Counted from the first letter of the stretch, positions 1 to 12,470 are shown. The stretch: 64,000 bases of DNA from Rhizoctonia solani (GCF_016906535.1 NC_057385.1:248001-312000), one strand, 5' to 3'. Made by a program: numbers and translations. The notes: generated from the letters alone by a model not told the origin.

Positions 1-2466
1 TACAGACCAGAGAATATTCGAATCCTATGTGATGTTTCCGGAGTTGATCCCAAATCGGGTTCGTTTCCAACGAAAGATAACATTGTAAATCAAATTAAAG
101 TTTGTTGGGCGTCATAGTATCCCTTGCTAATATTATTATCGGTACCTAGCTAAAAAGCCTTGAATGGCTAACCAGCAACGTACGTTCTGGCGATTATCGT
201 TTCATGCATTGTAGGTTTTACATGAACACGCCCAAAGCCTCACCCTGATGTTAATTGCCTAAAGATAGTGGACATGGTGGACATTTCCTCTCGAACGACA
301 AGGACGGGAAACAGCTTCGTCGTCCAGGGATAGATAAGTGGGGAGAGGACTCGTGGGATCCTAAGGTTGAGCCCAGGAAGGGTGACACTGAAAGAACTCC
401 CTCCCAAATCACTGCAGGAAGAATTACCGAAATAAAGGTGCTTCTGCAGGATTTAGAGTACTATAAGCAGGGTTGGTCATAGAGACGGAGCTATTATTGT
501 GTACTCACATAGTATGTTGGCCAGGAATTGTTACAGGAAGCAACGACGTGAACCCCAAAATGGAAGACTCGAACTGCTTGATATTTGACAAGGCAGGTGC
601 AATCACCATCCATCCTAAGCCAGAAGCCTCAATTCCCCAAAGGCATTGAATGAACATCTATCAAGACTCCCCGAGGGATCTATCATGACCGTAGGCTACC
701 CCTATGTGTTAAATGGTTACTGCTCATAATTTCTTTGTAGTGTGTACTGGATGTGAGCCCTCAAGCTTAGATGGAAAATCTGAACGCTAACCTCCGCCGT
801 GCATAGTGCTGTGAAAGCGGCAGAATGCTCAGTGGGTTTTCCCACCTCCATTTGGCTATACATTGCGATAATGACACCGGCCATTCATACCATTAGACTT
901 GCGCACAAGGTTGAAGGCGCTGGTTTCAGGGCCATAGATGAGAGCTCCCAGATTCCCTCAACCCATGGGTGGTCCCGCGAAGGCGATGTAATTCAACAGG
1001 CGGAACTCAGTACATTCTTTCTGGTCCACCCTTCAATATTATGTACTAATCTATGAACATTTGATTGGTATCGTAGGCATTCTGAAAAGTGAGGAATCAA
1101 AGGGGGGATCGGAAGGCGATTCCAAGACTGTAACTTCAGGGCCCAGATTCTTCTCGAAACTACTTGGCGCGGTCGGAATTGGCGGCGCTGACGTAACTTT
1201 GCATGAAGTACTTCCTGACAGGGAGAAACAAATGGACCATACCAAACCCTATGTTGTGGTGAGGATTTCATAGTAATCTTGCGGGCCAAAGTAACTTACA
1301 TTTACTCTCACATCCTTGGTAGCGATGTTGGACTGCTGCCCATTCGCGACAGGAGTCCTGGGACACAGCCTTTGGCGGAACATTCACCGCAGTCAGTCGC
1401 TCTTCTGTGCCATTTTTTTTTATTAACCAGGACTTTCAGTCATTTATTGCCAATTGTCGTAAATTCAGGAATAGTCCCAACTGGTCTAAAGAATTCACTT
1501 ACAGGAGACTATACGAACAAGTCAGGTGAGGGTTTTCATTCTCACTCTATTTTTCAAGAGTTTCTGATTCACCAAAATAGCTCTGAAATCACTAACATTC
1601 AAAAAGCCAGCATTTGGAATTTGAAAAGCGGACCTAATCCTCAGTTCGTCCAGGTGAGTTTTAGTCCTCCCCAGATCTGATATACTCACCAAGCCACCCC
1701 AATAGCTATGGAGCTCTCTTCCCGATGATACACAAGGAAGCAAGGTATAAAGTCGTATTCCCTCTCCTGAAGCCGAAGTTTCTACTACACGGACATAACA
1801 GGACGACCTTTTGAACTCAACTGTTATACTCTGATGGGAGGGCGATGGCCCCCGGATGGGAGTCCTCGGGTAGGCTTCAATTTATCTCATATGTTTTGTA
1901 TCGAATTGTAAATGAAGATTGAACACTGGGGGACCTGTGCATCAGTAATAATTTGTTATCACCTAGTTTTTGAACTCATCATACCAGGCTCGAGTTCAGG
2001 GTCAATTAGTCCGAACCAAGTGCATTTGCTCTTCTCTTTCAAGCTTACAATCTTGCGGTAAGATATCCAAAATATAGCTGGAGAAATCCCCTAAATTATG
2101 GGGTCTTCGATTTCCCGACATAGGAAATAATTGCCTAAGCACCAACTTCCTACTCTTGCAATTGAGAATTTAGGTGTATCGAAGTGATGTTTTGCCACGA
2201 AGCACCAGGAGCTGGTAAAACTTATGTTGGGCTGGGTTGGTCAGCGCGTCTTGATCAATGTAACTTTTTTCACATCGTTTATAGTGTCAACGCCCCACTA
2301 CGGCGCCTACATGCCTTCCGCGTTTCCTGCATACAACGCAGTGCGAGTCTCATATGCCCGCGCAGTCATTAGTTTTCGCCCCTCATTTCTGTGAGTCCCA
2401 CTCGCCCACACATCTACACACATTACAGAATTGCTACTATCATTCGCTCACACGATCGCTCGACAC
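1..2466. other. Gene-poor stretch, no supported gene
   Basis: Only short open frames on both strands, with no recognisable domain and no convincing chain of exons. One short plus-strand frame near 2184-2260 contains a Walker-A-like PGAGKT string, but nothing downstream supports an NTPase. It may be decayed sequence. Confidence 0.5.
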
Positions 2467-2677
2467 CACGGTGGACCCCAAAAGTGCGGATTTTCTGAAC
2501 GTGAAAAATCGCGCGTTATATGCGGAGTGTTGGCAAAATCCGACCAGTTTTCCCACGAATCCGCATCCTCAACTCACCCCTGTGTGTCGTCGAGGTACGG
2601 ATTCTGCGATTTAGGTGCGGATGTCTGGCAAAATCTGGACGTCATGCGGATTTTCCGCACTTTTGGGGTTCACCGTG
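2467..2677. repeat. MITE-like element with ~24-bp terminal inverted repeats
   Basis: The ends are inverted copies of each other. The left end (2467-2490) reads CACGGTGGACCCCAAAAGT then GCGGA, and the right end (2654-2677) is its reverse complement with one mismatch. The 211-bp interior repeats short GCGGATTTT / AAAATCCG strings and has no coding potential. Size, terminal inverted repeats and lack of coding fit a non-autonomous DNA transposon. I could not identify a clear target-site duplication, so the exact ends may be a few bases off. The superfamily is not assigned. Confidence 0.6.
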
Positions 2678-3906
2678 CACACTGTGCATATACAATCAGG
2701 AAGGAGGCGCCACCGTGAGATACAGTCGTCTCTCCTTCCATGCTTGTCGATGGGCTCCCATTAACAGGGTATTCTCACGGAATTGCGGGCTGCTTCTAGC
2801 TTGGTCGCCCGCTTAGTTATCAATCGCTTTCGCGCTTTCAGATAGCATAGATATATTCACCAAGGAAGTAAAGGCTGAAAACGCGTGAACAAATTGAATG
2901 AAATAGCTTGAATAAGAAGTCATATATAAAGAGAGCGACAAAACTAAGTCAAAATAAAACAAAACACCGGAGTCCAGAGCTTGGCCTGGACGAACATGGC
3001 CCATAGTTCCTCTTCGTAATTGTGTACAGAAAGATGTAATCACAACGCCAGCAATTCCGGATGGTGGTACCAGAGATTTTGTTCCTCTTTCGGTCAACTA
3101 TGCGCATTGAATGTGACCGGTTTACCTTGTAGGGATTATTTACATCTTGCATCTCAAGGTCAAGGGCGCACTCAGTCAATGACTTACGATAGTTTTCTTT
3201 GAAGTCAGTAGAAAGCGTCCGTATGAAATCCCATGTCAATCTGTCATAAAAAAACCGAAACGCGAGCATGGATCAAAAGAGAATAGGAGGAGAGACGACT
3301 GTATAAGTCTACTAGATTTCCGAAGGAAACGGATTTTCTGGCGAGATGTACCAAAAACAGTCCATGAAAATATCCGGAAACTTTTGACCTGAATGACTGG
3401 TAGGGTTTCGACTAATACCGCAAGGTTATTTCTTACTGAATCCTCGAATCTTTGATTGGTACCGCGCCGGCCGCCCACCCGAGTTTGCTCAGTGGCGCGG
3501 TACCAGTGTCATCTGCAACAATACGCGGAGTCTGAGTCCCAGGAGTGCTAAACCAAAAGAACAAAGACTCGATGCTAAAGTGTAATACTAGGTCCTGGGG
3601 AATGGTTGAGCAGAACGTTGAATCTAAAGGATTTGGGTTCGACATGTCTCCATTTACGAGACTTAGCAACAATTTTGAGGGCGAAAGTTGGTATAAAGAA
3701 ATCAATTCGTGCACCGGATGTTGGAAACAAGACAAAACAACGTATAAATGATTCCGACACCAATCAAACATTCACATAATCACAGAGTTCATGGCGCCAG
3801 TACTAAGATTGCGTAAAAAAAATGATCACCTTTTGGAAGGCGGCCCCCAGTCGAGAAAGGCTCAGCAGGGATCATAGATATCGCTACGTGATCATCATTA
3901 TGCTTG
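2678..3906. other. Intergenic, no supported gene
   Basis: Short frames only. It contains a compact inverted repeat at 3458-3504, listed separately. An open frame on the minus strand at 3433-3771 has no recognisable domain and is not supported by splice structure. Confidence 0.45.
3458..3504. repeat. Short perfect inverted repeat (11-bp arms)
   Basis: GGTACCGCGCC at 3458-3468 is mirrored by GGCGCGGTACC at 3494-3504 around a 25-base loop. The arms are GC-rich in an otherwise AT-leaning stretch. It could be a hairpin or the remnant of a small element; no function is implied. Confidence 0.6.
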
Positions 3907-6900
3907 TCATCCTCTGTCATTTGCTCCGGTTCTCCCATAAGTTCCGACTGAATTTTTGCGGAACCCGGCCAGCAAGCTCGTAGCTTTCTTCCAGTGATGA
4001 AAACCTCCCTTGTGGAGATCCTGACTGCTTGAGGGATAGCCCTGCTGTGTGATTCTATGCCTTTCTGCGAATGACGCTAGGCCTTGGAGAGCGAGCGGGA
4101 CATTGCGTAGCTCTTGATTGACTCGACGAGATAGGACTAAATCAGGTTCCGATATATTTACGGTTGTCAATCGGCTCCCCTCATCCCTGGGTTGCCCTTT
4201 ACGATCCTCAATTATGCACTTGATGATTCGAGCTGAGTACACCTTGATGTTATGGCCTTTTCGGTAATCGGCGATTATCTTGTTTTCAACTTCTTGTTTG
4301 AATTCGACAATTCTTTGGTTTCCAAGATCTCGTTTAGTTTGGCGCTCTATAATATTTCTAAGCCTTGTCTGTTCGTCCGATGAGCCTTCGGCAAGGCATA
4401 ACAAAATCCATAGTTGCATAGCTGCAAGTGCTTTGGTCTGGACAGTAGCCACTCTGAATTTGCACCTTCAACCTGCCACAATCGGTGGTGGAAACCGCCA
4501 TGACTGAGATGAGCCTTCGAACCCGAGGTTTTGGTCGTTGTAGGTCGCCCATAGCATGGGCATAACCTCATCTACAATAGTCGCAAACTCTACACTCAAT
4601 ACGGGAAATGCCATGCTTGGTAGCAACTTATCGGTTATGGCTCGATCCGCGTCAAGCCGAGTCAGGCAAGTGGCCCATACGAAGAGCCAGTATACCGGTG
4701 GCGATAAATTCACGACGTTGCTCGAAGCGCAATCTTCGGAATGAGCCGTCAACTTGCAGACTCGATCTACGGCTACGAGAAACTCGGAAATCGCGAGTTG
4801 CTGATTCCTAATTTCTGCAGCACGCTGTCTCTCTGATGTAGGCAGCTGTATCTTGAGCCCCTCGCGAAGGTAAGCCATACTGAGTTGCTCTCTTTTATCT
4901 GCTATATCCTGTGCCATTTTGCTATCTTCGTGTGAGTTCCAGCTAAATAGCATCTCTGCCATTGCGACATGATAAAACGCTGATTTGGCGGGTTGTCTCT
5001 GTGAGTGTTGATCGGTGAGAAATAATGTCGCACGTTCGACCCGAGTGCCAGTGGTAATACAGAGAGATTGTTCGGTCTCCTCGATTGCTGGAAGACTATG
5101 GAGTGATAGACATACGAGAAACGCTGTAGATGCATCCAGCACGCTTTCTATCTGAGGGCTCCTGGGTTGGAGGATATAAGATCAAGGCAGCTGCGGATAC
5201 ACCTATCAGTGTCGGCAGGACTGAACAATGACGTGGGGGAGCACGACGCAAGCATGACTGTGGTATTTGTCAGGGATCGCAAGGCAGCTGAGTTCAGTTG
5301 TCTGACACTGGATTCTATGTGATCGAGGAGAAGACTAATCAATTTTGCGAATGTATCAGAGGCATCTGAGTCGTCCCCTTTGAGCAGACGGGAGCTGATC
5401 GACGCAGCAGTGCTTCCCAGATAAAGCGCTTCAAGGTTATATGGAGTTGGCGAGAAGTCGGTGGAAGTAATTAGCTCATCGATCTGCCTAAAATTAGGGT
5501 TGAAAAGCGGTCAGAATCTATTTCGAAGACACTATAACAGCTCTCACCGTTCGTGTTCTGGTTGGAAGTTACGGAGAAATACATCAGCGCTAGAGGTGTT
5601 TTCTTTTATCCCCCTGGCTCCTTTGCCTGGTCTGGGGCCTGAACCTAGGATCGTAAGAGCTCGGCATATAGCTTGTTATTACGCTCTGCTTCTTCAGTAT
5701 CCGGATCGGAAGCTAGGCGTCGCACAATCTGTAACGCTGCACGACATGCCTCTAGCGGCTCTTTTGGTATTCTTGCACTGGCCCCCGCGATTGCCTGGAG
5801 TGCTGCGTCTACGGAAGAAGCATTTTCGCAGTTTTGTATGAGCCACCGAAGCGCTAAGCTAGCAACGTGGTCGTGATCACTCTCACGTGGCGCCCATGGG
5901 CGAGAAAATTCTGATACGTTCTGGCGGGCGCTTGTGAGCCATTTATGGAGTTTGGGATGAATACCACCGGACACGAGTTTCTTCACATTTTCTAGGTACG
6001 ACTTGAGGTGGTTGGTATCCCCAGGTTTTCTCCAAAGAAAATTGTGCCAAATATGGTATACGGCCGTCACTGGGAGACGAAGTATGTAAAGGATTGCGGT
6101 AAGCACCCAACAAAGCGCGTATAAGCACCCCAGAAGCAGCAGAAGATATGACATCTATCATGCTTGAAATGAACGCCTTGCCGTGCTTCTTTGCATCCTT
6201 GTACTTGTGCTGTACTCGGACTGCACGATTCTCGAGAGAATTGTGGTATAAGGAAATAGTTTTACGACGCTTGCCATGAGACTTGACCAGATGTAAAATG
6301 CCGAAGCTATACAAGTGACGCAAATGACGGGGATTGCGACTGTTTGATTCAAGTCCCAGACGTAGATGCATAGACCAATAGCAAAAAGTACTAGACATCA
6401 AGGCCAGACGCAACATCAGACCGTGACTAGGAGTAAAGAGATACATGCTTACGGAGGGAAGAATGGATAAGGAATGGTAGGACGTTGATTAGCTCTTGCA
6501 TTTTCCATTGTTCGATCATCGTCCCTTTCTCTGTCTTCGAAGGGCTTGATCCCATGGATGCCCGGTTCGGTTAGCTCCGAGTAGCACCAGTCCTTGGCAA
6601 GCATGGAAAGGAGTGAAGTCGCAACGCTTAGGCTGAGAGAGAAGTACCAAAGGGTATTGATTATTACCGCATGTTTTGGTGAGCCAGGGCTAGACTCCAA
6701 GTTTGAAGCGGTTGATGCTAAAGTAGAAGTGTTCCCCGGGACGTTGTTGGCGATGGCAGCCAGGCTCTGGGAGATTGTAAATAGTGCATTGACTGTAATA
6801 GCATTGGAATCCTGCGTCAGCATCTTCGAACTTTCAATTATAAATCTATTCCAGTTCGCTAGTCAATACCTATTTGTATCGCCCCGAGGATAGTTGTTCG

Positions 6901-7796
6901 AGATTAACTACTTACGCCGAAGAGATAGCCGAGAACAGCGCCGCCTGGCAAAATGCAGTGGATGATATGCATAAGTATCATAACCTCTGAGCCACGACTG
7001 TCTTTACCTACAAACTATGAAAAAACAAACGGATGTAAGCTCACTTTAGAAAAGAAATACATCAAGTTATAGCTACGTGCCTAATATCATGTCCAGTGAC
7101 CTAGTCATGCCCCATCAGCTAGTCCTGATAGACACGAAGTTTCAGCTCACCTATTCCATCCATCGATCAGCTCTGCATCCCATTTGTCTGCTTCCTTCAC
7201 GTATATCTTCCATACCCTTGCCTCTTTGCCCATTTCAGTGCCCTCTTCATCAGGCTCCAAGAGTTCTAGAGGGTCCACTGGCGCTACCAGACGTACTTTG
7301 CCCTAAAATAATGAGATTCACCAATCAAGAAGTGTGGCTTATGAGGCGCTTACTTTACTACGCAGAACCTTCTTCTTTACTTGAGGCCGAGGTCCTCCTT
7401 CTTCCGATGGAGATTGTGGTTGATCCATACCAGTTACCTTCTTAGCCTATGAATAGCGCTATGGGTGAACCAATCTGTATAGAATGAGGCAAGAGAAGCT
7501 ACCTTTTTGGGGGCTTCGGTCCCCACATTTGTGCTTGAGGAATGTCCAGAAACCGTCCCGATGTTGTCCAATCTAAATTTCCCCTTCTGAGTGGCCGAGG
7601 GACCTGTCGTACCATCGGGTACATAATAGCTCTACGAACTTGAGTATTGATTTATGGCGAGGTGGTTGTTTTGAAGGTACTAATAAGTAAGCGCTTGGTA
7701 CATGCCTTATACACGTTTGTTCAGTCCCATCAAGCTTTCGCTTACCCAATCTGAGCACACCAGTTTTCCAACTCCGCAAAATTCACCGAAATTCAT
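3907..7796 (-). CDS. DUF6535 domain membrane protein (multi-exon, apparent frame breaks)
   Basis: Function unknown; DUF6535 proteins are multi-pass membrane proteins expanded in Agaricomycetes. The start at 7796 gives exons 7746-7796, 7503-7631, 7354-7446 and 7151-7302, which join in phase and end in the family's EMGKEARVWK / KWDAEL region. The first membrane segment follows (AALFSAISSA at 6916-6944, continuing FIIESSKML at 6845 downward), then LSLSVATSLLSMLAKDWCY and, after an intron at 6391-6452, LLLFAIGLCIYVWDLN. The C-terminal half (6154 to 3907) carries the family's ALRWLIQNCE and VDAALQAIAGA motifs. A 51-bp intron near 4415-4465 removes an in-frame stop. The small exon between 7150 and 6945 and the junction near 6155 are unresolved. 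Single-base frame breaks near 6525 and 5648 look like sequence error, but a pseudogene is not excluded. Confidence 0.7.
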
Positions 7797-7878
7797 GACA
7801 CCGTGGCTTCCAAAAAGCTTAAACTATATAATTGCAACGAGGTTCTAGTTTTTTCATGAGAGCCGTGACCTCACGAGC

Positions 7879-8212
7879 TCCAAAGGATCTTTCCGATCCC
7901 GAGTATTCACGTTTTCATATCATCTTGAAGCTATTATAGCTTAGCTTAACAACTAGTAAGCATCAATATGGAGCGATTCTGTATCTGATCTACACGTTAA
8001 ATCAGACTAACAGTATCTACCTCTGTTTGAAGCGTGATCGCTCGGTCCAAAGGATCTTTCCGATCCCGAGTATTCACGTTTCATATTCATCTTGAAGCTA
8101 TTATAGCTTAGCTTAACAACTAGTAAGCATCAATATGGAGCGATTCTGTATCTGATCTACACGTTAAATCAGACTAACAGTATCTACCTCTGTTTGAAGC
8201 GTGATCGCTCGG
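7879..8212. repeat. Recent tandem duplication, 2 x 167 bp
   Basis: The unit 7879-8045 is repeated head-to-tail at 8046-8212 and begins TCCAAAGGATCTTTCC in both copies. Within the unit I see only a compensating one-base shift in a T run (TTTTCATATC versus TTTCATATTC). No coding frame runs through it. It lies about 80 bp upstream of the start of the DUF6535 gene, so it may sit in that gene's promoter region. Confidence 0.9.
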
Positions 8213-8631
8213 TTGGTAGTCCAGCTTAGGGAAACTTAGCTGTTACATGCATGCTCTGATCCTTGTATTCAAGCTCATATGCGACGAAACTTTTCGTTGC
8301 CCCGGGCAGGATCGCAAATGCTGTCCCGATGAGCGCTTTTATTACAGTCAGGACTCTTGGCCTGCAGTATGGGAAGACAATAGCCTAGCCTACGAATCAA
8401 CAGTAAATTGGTGCAACATGCAGCTTTTCATTACAAACTCTGCAAGTCAAGAATCTGCAGGTGAAGGGTCCCGACTGTACAGGCCTCACAGTAAGTTTAT
8501 CAATAGCATAAGGGCTAGCTTGGGTTCACATACTCTATTGGTGCGTACATCTTGAGCTCCTCGGCAATAGGTGACTTTCAGTAAAAGTTGAACCAACGAA
8601 TCTTATTCCAAGATGCGGCTAAAATTATTCT

Positions 8632-8860
8632 TCACAGACCACTAGCTGTATCGCATTGCAGATGCACTACCTCAGGAATAAGATAACTTAGCCTGGCAAT
8701 ATGCAGTGGGCAATGAGCTGAAAGAAAGCTACAATTTGGGCTTGTAGACCACATTTGGTAGCATACTTTAAATTGAATGCTTACCCCTTTTAGCCACGAT
8801 ACTCTGGCCCTAAAGCTCCCATCCGAAACCTGCATGTCGCGTGCACGTTGAGATTTGATA
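8632..8860 (-). pseudogene. Possible degenerate fragment of a DUF6535 gene
   Basis: On the minus strand a stretch here resembles the intron-exon junction preceding the first membrane segment of the DUF6535 gene 1.7 kb away. Both share a TCGTGGCT string, then an intron-like stretch, then CCACTGCATTTTGCCAGGC (CCACTGCATATTGCCAGGC here). The sequence after the acceptor has a stop within about seven codons. The similarity is short and judged by eye. Confidence 0.3.
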
Positions 8861-9486
8861 CACCCTCGTTCACTAAGCTACGTTAATCTTACGTAATGAC
8901 GAAGTTGATCCAACGTGCATATGGCTTTGTATATTGATCCCCAGTACTGGCGCAGTGGTCGCTCTTTCCGTAATTCATCCCAAGTCGCTGAGCATTTATG
9001 ATTGCTGCTAATGTACTTCTTGCTACATCAATCCTGCCTCGATACTCCCTGTCCTAACTGATTCGCCTTGGATCTCCTTGTAACAGTTTGGACAGAAGCA
9101 CATGCATGCACACTAAAACTGTCTCCTAGAAGCCACAATCCACTTGCGAATAATGGCTGTGTGCGCTCATTGAATCCTTCAAGTGTCGCGCTATCCAGTG
9201 TGCCACTGCCACTATTGGGAAGCACCGCTCATTCGGGGAACCTTTTTTTTTCAGTCCGATCATATGCATGCAATTTTTGACAAAGCTTCTCATGATAGGG
9301 GCTAAGATATATAACGTGGAGTTGGACGTATACAGAGTCTCACGTTCTCCTTATCGTTCCATTACGCTTCGGATACCCTTTTCAACCCAGGGTTGCGATA
9401 GAGTAGTTTCTCCATCCCTCTGCTCATCACCACTGGCTTTTTAGCACTATTATGCGATCATCACACTACTTGGCCGAGCCTTTTCA

Positions 9487-11283
9487 ATGGCCACTAGGCT
9501 TAACTTCGAATCCAGCTCCAGGCCAGAACCTGCCCAAAGCTCCGAGTTACTGCTCCCACAAAATTGCGGGCTTCTGCTACTGGCAAACAACCTCTCGGTC
9601 GTAACGTGGTTTAGAAACTAAGCTAACTACATTACCTTTAATCTTTCATTTCTTGGCTCCATGCTATATCCACAACGACCTTATTGTATCTTCATGGGCG
9701 CCACTTTTATTTTCAAAGGCAGCCTGAAGTAAAACTGGCTGACGGAACAGTGGATGCCAACCTATTGGGACGATACAACTTGCTCCAATCTGATATCAAC
9801 ACTATCCTTTCCGGCTCGGTTGTGATACTTCGCTGGGTGGCAACCGCCTGGACTGGTCAACTGTGCTGGCAAGTCATATTATGCTCATGGAAAGACATAG
9901 TCTGCGTCGCCGCGACATCAATTGGATCTCTAATTATGGATTTCTTTCCCCTATCGCACATATTAGGCGTCCCCAACATCTAATATCAGCAGCAATCTTA
10001 TTCTTTACTTTAATTTCTCAACCCTCGGCTCCACTCTTGACGGGCGCCGTATCCTGGGTACCAAGCAACCGAACATTAGTTCTCGATTTTGGCCCATCCG
10101 TGCACATCACCGGCGGTTTACCAATCATAACATACATGAATAGTGCATATCCAGAGTATCTATCTACGCTCCATTCCTCGTTCATCACTACATTAAATAG
10201 GGCCTGGAACCAGGAAATTCAACAGAGGATATATAAACGAGTGGTCCCAGGCCGCTCAGTTGAGCGTTGGTAGTACACTCAAGAACGTGACAATACCTTA
10301 CTTTGCAGTTACTAGCATTGAATGGAAACCAGAAATGCCAGATGATCAAATGCAGGAGCTCGAGGCTATGCTAAAAAACTCAACTAGATTCCCAGACTTG
10401 ATATTTCAAATGGGCCAACCCCATTCTACAGCCATGATTCTTAACACGACGAAATACTCTGAAAACCGTATCATACCCTCTCCTTGGTTTCTGGTATTTA
10501 ACGTAGCTAAACAGATCAGCTATGACCTAGACCGCTGCAACGCGACAAAAATCCTCGTGCCTGGAAACATCACGATTCCTCACTTTTCGCTGGGTCGACT
10601 GGGATTGAATGGGTGCTATTCTATTGCTAAAGTGAAGTTTGATGCAGCGTCTGGTACCTGTAGGGATTGTCGGGTCACCCTTATTCTACAGTACAGAACG
10701 AAACCGTGCTCGAGCCGCCAGACTCATGGGAGAATAATACGGCCCCGGGCTACCGGTCTGTTGCACTGCGAGATATGCCGAAGTACTTTCCCACTGTAAC
10801 CCAGTCAAGGGCTCTCTCCCAAACCCAGAACAGAGTGTGATAACTATCTTATAGCGCTCTGCAATCGGTTATATTCGGCACTATGGAACGCTTGGGCTGA
10901 CATCAGTCGTGACGACGGCGCGAGTCTGAGCTCAGAATATGCCTGCCGTTCCGACACTTAGGGCTGAAGTAAATCAATTACGAGTGTATGCATGGTTAGC
11001 GCTGCAGCTTTCGATCACGGTTTCCGGTGTCATTTTCATATGGCTACAATCGAAATCGGAATATCCGCTTCTTTCGGATACGGGGATGGTCGCTTTTGAT
11101 CTTGATACTACCGAGGTTTCTCATCCAGATGGCTCGGAAAAGAAGTCGCAGCGGATGATGCGAATTGAGCCAAAGGGTGAGGGGTGGAAGGTTGTCTTGG
11201 ATCGGGAAGGCATGGACACCGAGGCTGGAGGACCGGGTATTGTAAAGAGTCTCTCGAGACGTTTCAGTCAGTATTACCGATAA
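9487..11283 (+). CDS. Hypothetical multi-pass membrane protein, frame broken at three sites
   Basis: Function unknown. The likely start at 9487 is followed by hydrophobic leucine-rich sequence. An intron with donor GTAACG near 9605 leads to an exon ending at 9727. The coding signal then runs through hydrophobic segments (ILSGSVVILRWVATAWT; LISAAILFFTLISQPSAPLL), an extracellular-looking part with several N-glycosylation sequons (NVT, NST, NTT, NIT), and a final membrane helix (LALQLSITVSGVIFIWLQ). It closes with a hydrophilic tail ending at 11283. The frame shifts at about 9879, 10246 and 10670. At two of these, restoring one T in a TT run recovers a continuous protein. The overall plan is typical of lineage-specific membrane proteins of this fungal group. 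It is either a gene with sequence errors or a pseudogene. Confidence 0.55.
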
Positions 11284-11706
11284 CTAATTCTATCCAAGGT
11301 ATTGATTTTGCAATTATTCTTATTTCGTATTATACGATTAGGACCTCATTATACTACGAATGACTCTCTAATGTTGTTAGATTATGTTTTTGTTTAGTGG
11401 TTCATAATGTGACTTAAGTAGATGGCTTCACAATGATCATTCTCATAAAGTACGGACTCGTGCTCCACGCCTCTCAAACCAACTACATGCTGTCAATATG
11501 CGGCGATATAAGCGTCGGCGCAAATGCCTTGAATAAATAGCAGGATTTTACTGCCACTAAACTGTGTCGTAGTATCCAGTGCAGCGGGGCACCATGGCGG
11601 TCACGGCTAATTGACAGCCATGACGCTCCCTGGTTGTCATCCCAGCGCTAAAGGAGCAGATCACGTGAGACCCCGCTTTCGTCTAAATTAATCAGCCTCA
11701 ACCACG
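11284..11706. other. Intergenic, promoter side of ISA2-like gene
   Basis: No open frame of note. It separates the end of the membrane-protein gene from the start of the Fe-S assembly gene, both on the plus strand. Confidence 0.5.
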
Positions 11707-12470
11707 ATGTTCTCGCGCACAGTGGCGGTCTGCTCTCGATTCTCAGTTTACTCATATACAGCTATTCCGAGAATAATACCCCGCGCCGTAGCACCACCGT
11801 CCCAGAATAGCCTGCGCCACTTTGGCTGGACACGGCCTTGTCGGTCGCCTGCTGTGCTCGCGCATGCACCCACGCAAGCCGACATCGAGGCCGACGAAGA
11901 GTTCAGTGATTCAGAGTTGCTCCCAGCCGAAGAGGCGAAATTGAATATCACAGACGCGGCAGCCGAGGTAAGTCCGGGCAGTCAAACCCCATCTCACCGA
12001 TGTGCGAAATGACGCCACGCGAGCAGCAACTGCGCAACATTTCGGTTCGAGAACAAGACGAAGATGTATCGCTGCGTGTATTGGTCGAGTCGGGAGGGTG
12101 CCACGGATACCAGTACAAGCTTGAATTAACCTCGAAGCGTCAGCCGAGTGATTAGTGAGCCGGGTTTTCTTTTTGCTATTTTGGTCCGTGTCTGTGTTGG
12201 AGCTGAATCGTACGATGTGTAGCCATTTCGTGAGGCCTCCAACTACGCCCGGAAGGGTAGGTGTGGTGGTGGATCCGATTTCGTTGTCTCTGCTCAAGGT
12301 AAGCACAGACGAATGGGAATAGATGGGTTGGTAATTGTGCGAGATGCGACCAGGGCTCGACGATTGATTTTGCAACTGAACTGATTGGGAGCTCGTTCCG
12401 GGTCCAAAACAACCCGCAGGCGACTGGCAAAGGGTGTGGTTGTGGGGTGAGCTGGGAGCTGAAAGAGTGA
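11707..12470 (+). CDS. ISA2: Iron-sulfur cluster assembly protein, A-type (Isa2/ISCA2-like)
   Basis: Mitochondrial A-type carrier that works with Isa1 in making 4Fe-4S clusters. Four exons (11707-11967, 12027-12154, 12223-12298, 12354-12470) join in phase to give 193 aa, with introns of 55-68 bp. Residues 1 to about 60 are Arg/Ser-rich with few acids, as in a mitochondrial presequence. The conserved core follows: EEAKLNITDAAAEQLRNI, then LRVLVESGGCHGYQYKLEL with the first ligand Cys. Next come VVVDPISLSLLKGSTIDF and GKGCGCGVSWE with the two C-terminal Cys. The tail SSFRVQNNPQA resembles ISCA2 more than ISCA1. All three cluster-ligand cysteines are present. Read as unspliced DNA it would seem truncated at a TAG at 12152; this codon is split by the second intron. 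Confidence 0.93.

Larger units (their letters stand above)
7797..9486. other. Intergenic with tandem repeat and a possible DUF6535 relic
   Basis: Apart from the 167-bp duplication, the only structured part is 8632-8860, listed separately. The plus-strand frame 8247-8555 has no recognisable domain. Confidence 0.4.

Noticed and set aside
2184..2372. Walker-A-like PGAGKT in a short frame
   Set aside because: No Walker B or other NTPase motif downstream and no splice-consistent continuation; likely chance or very decayed.
6916..7060. Possible extra protein reading MILMHIIHCILPGGAVLGYLFG
   Set aside because: This frame reads through an intron; splicing at TTTGCCAG gives the DUF6535 segment AALFSAISSA instead.
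11707..12154. Truncated Isa2 pseudogene
   Set aside because: The apparent stop is split by an intron and two further in-phase exons supply the C-terminal CGC motif.
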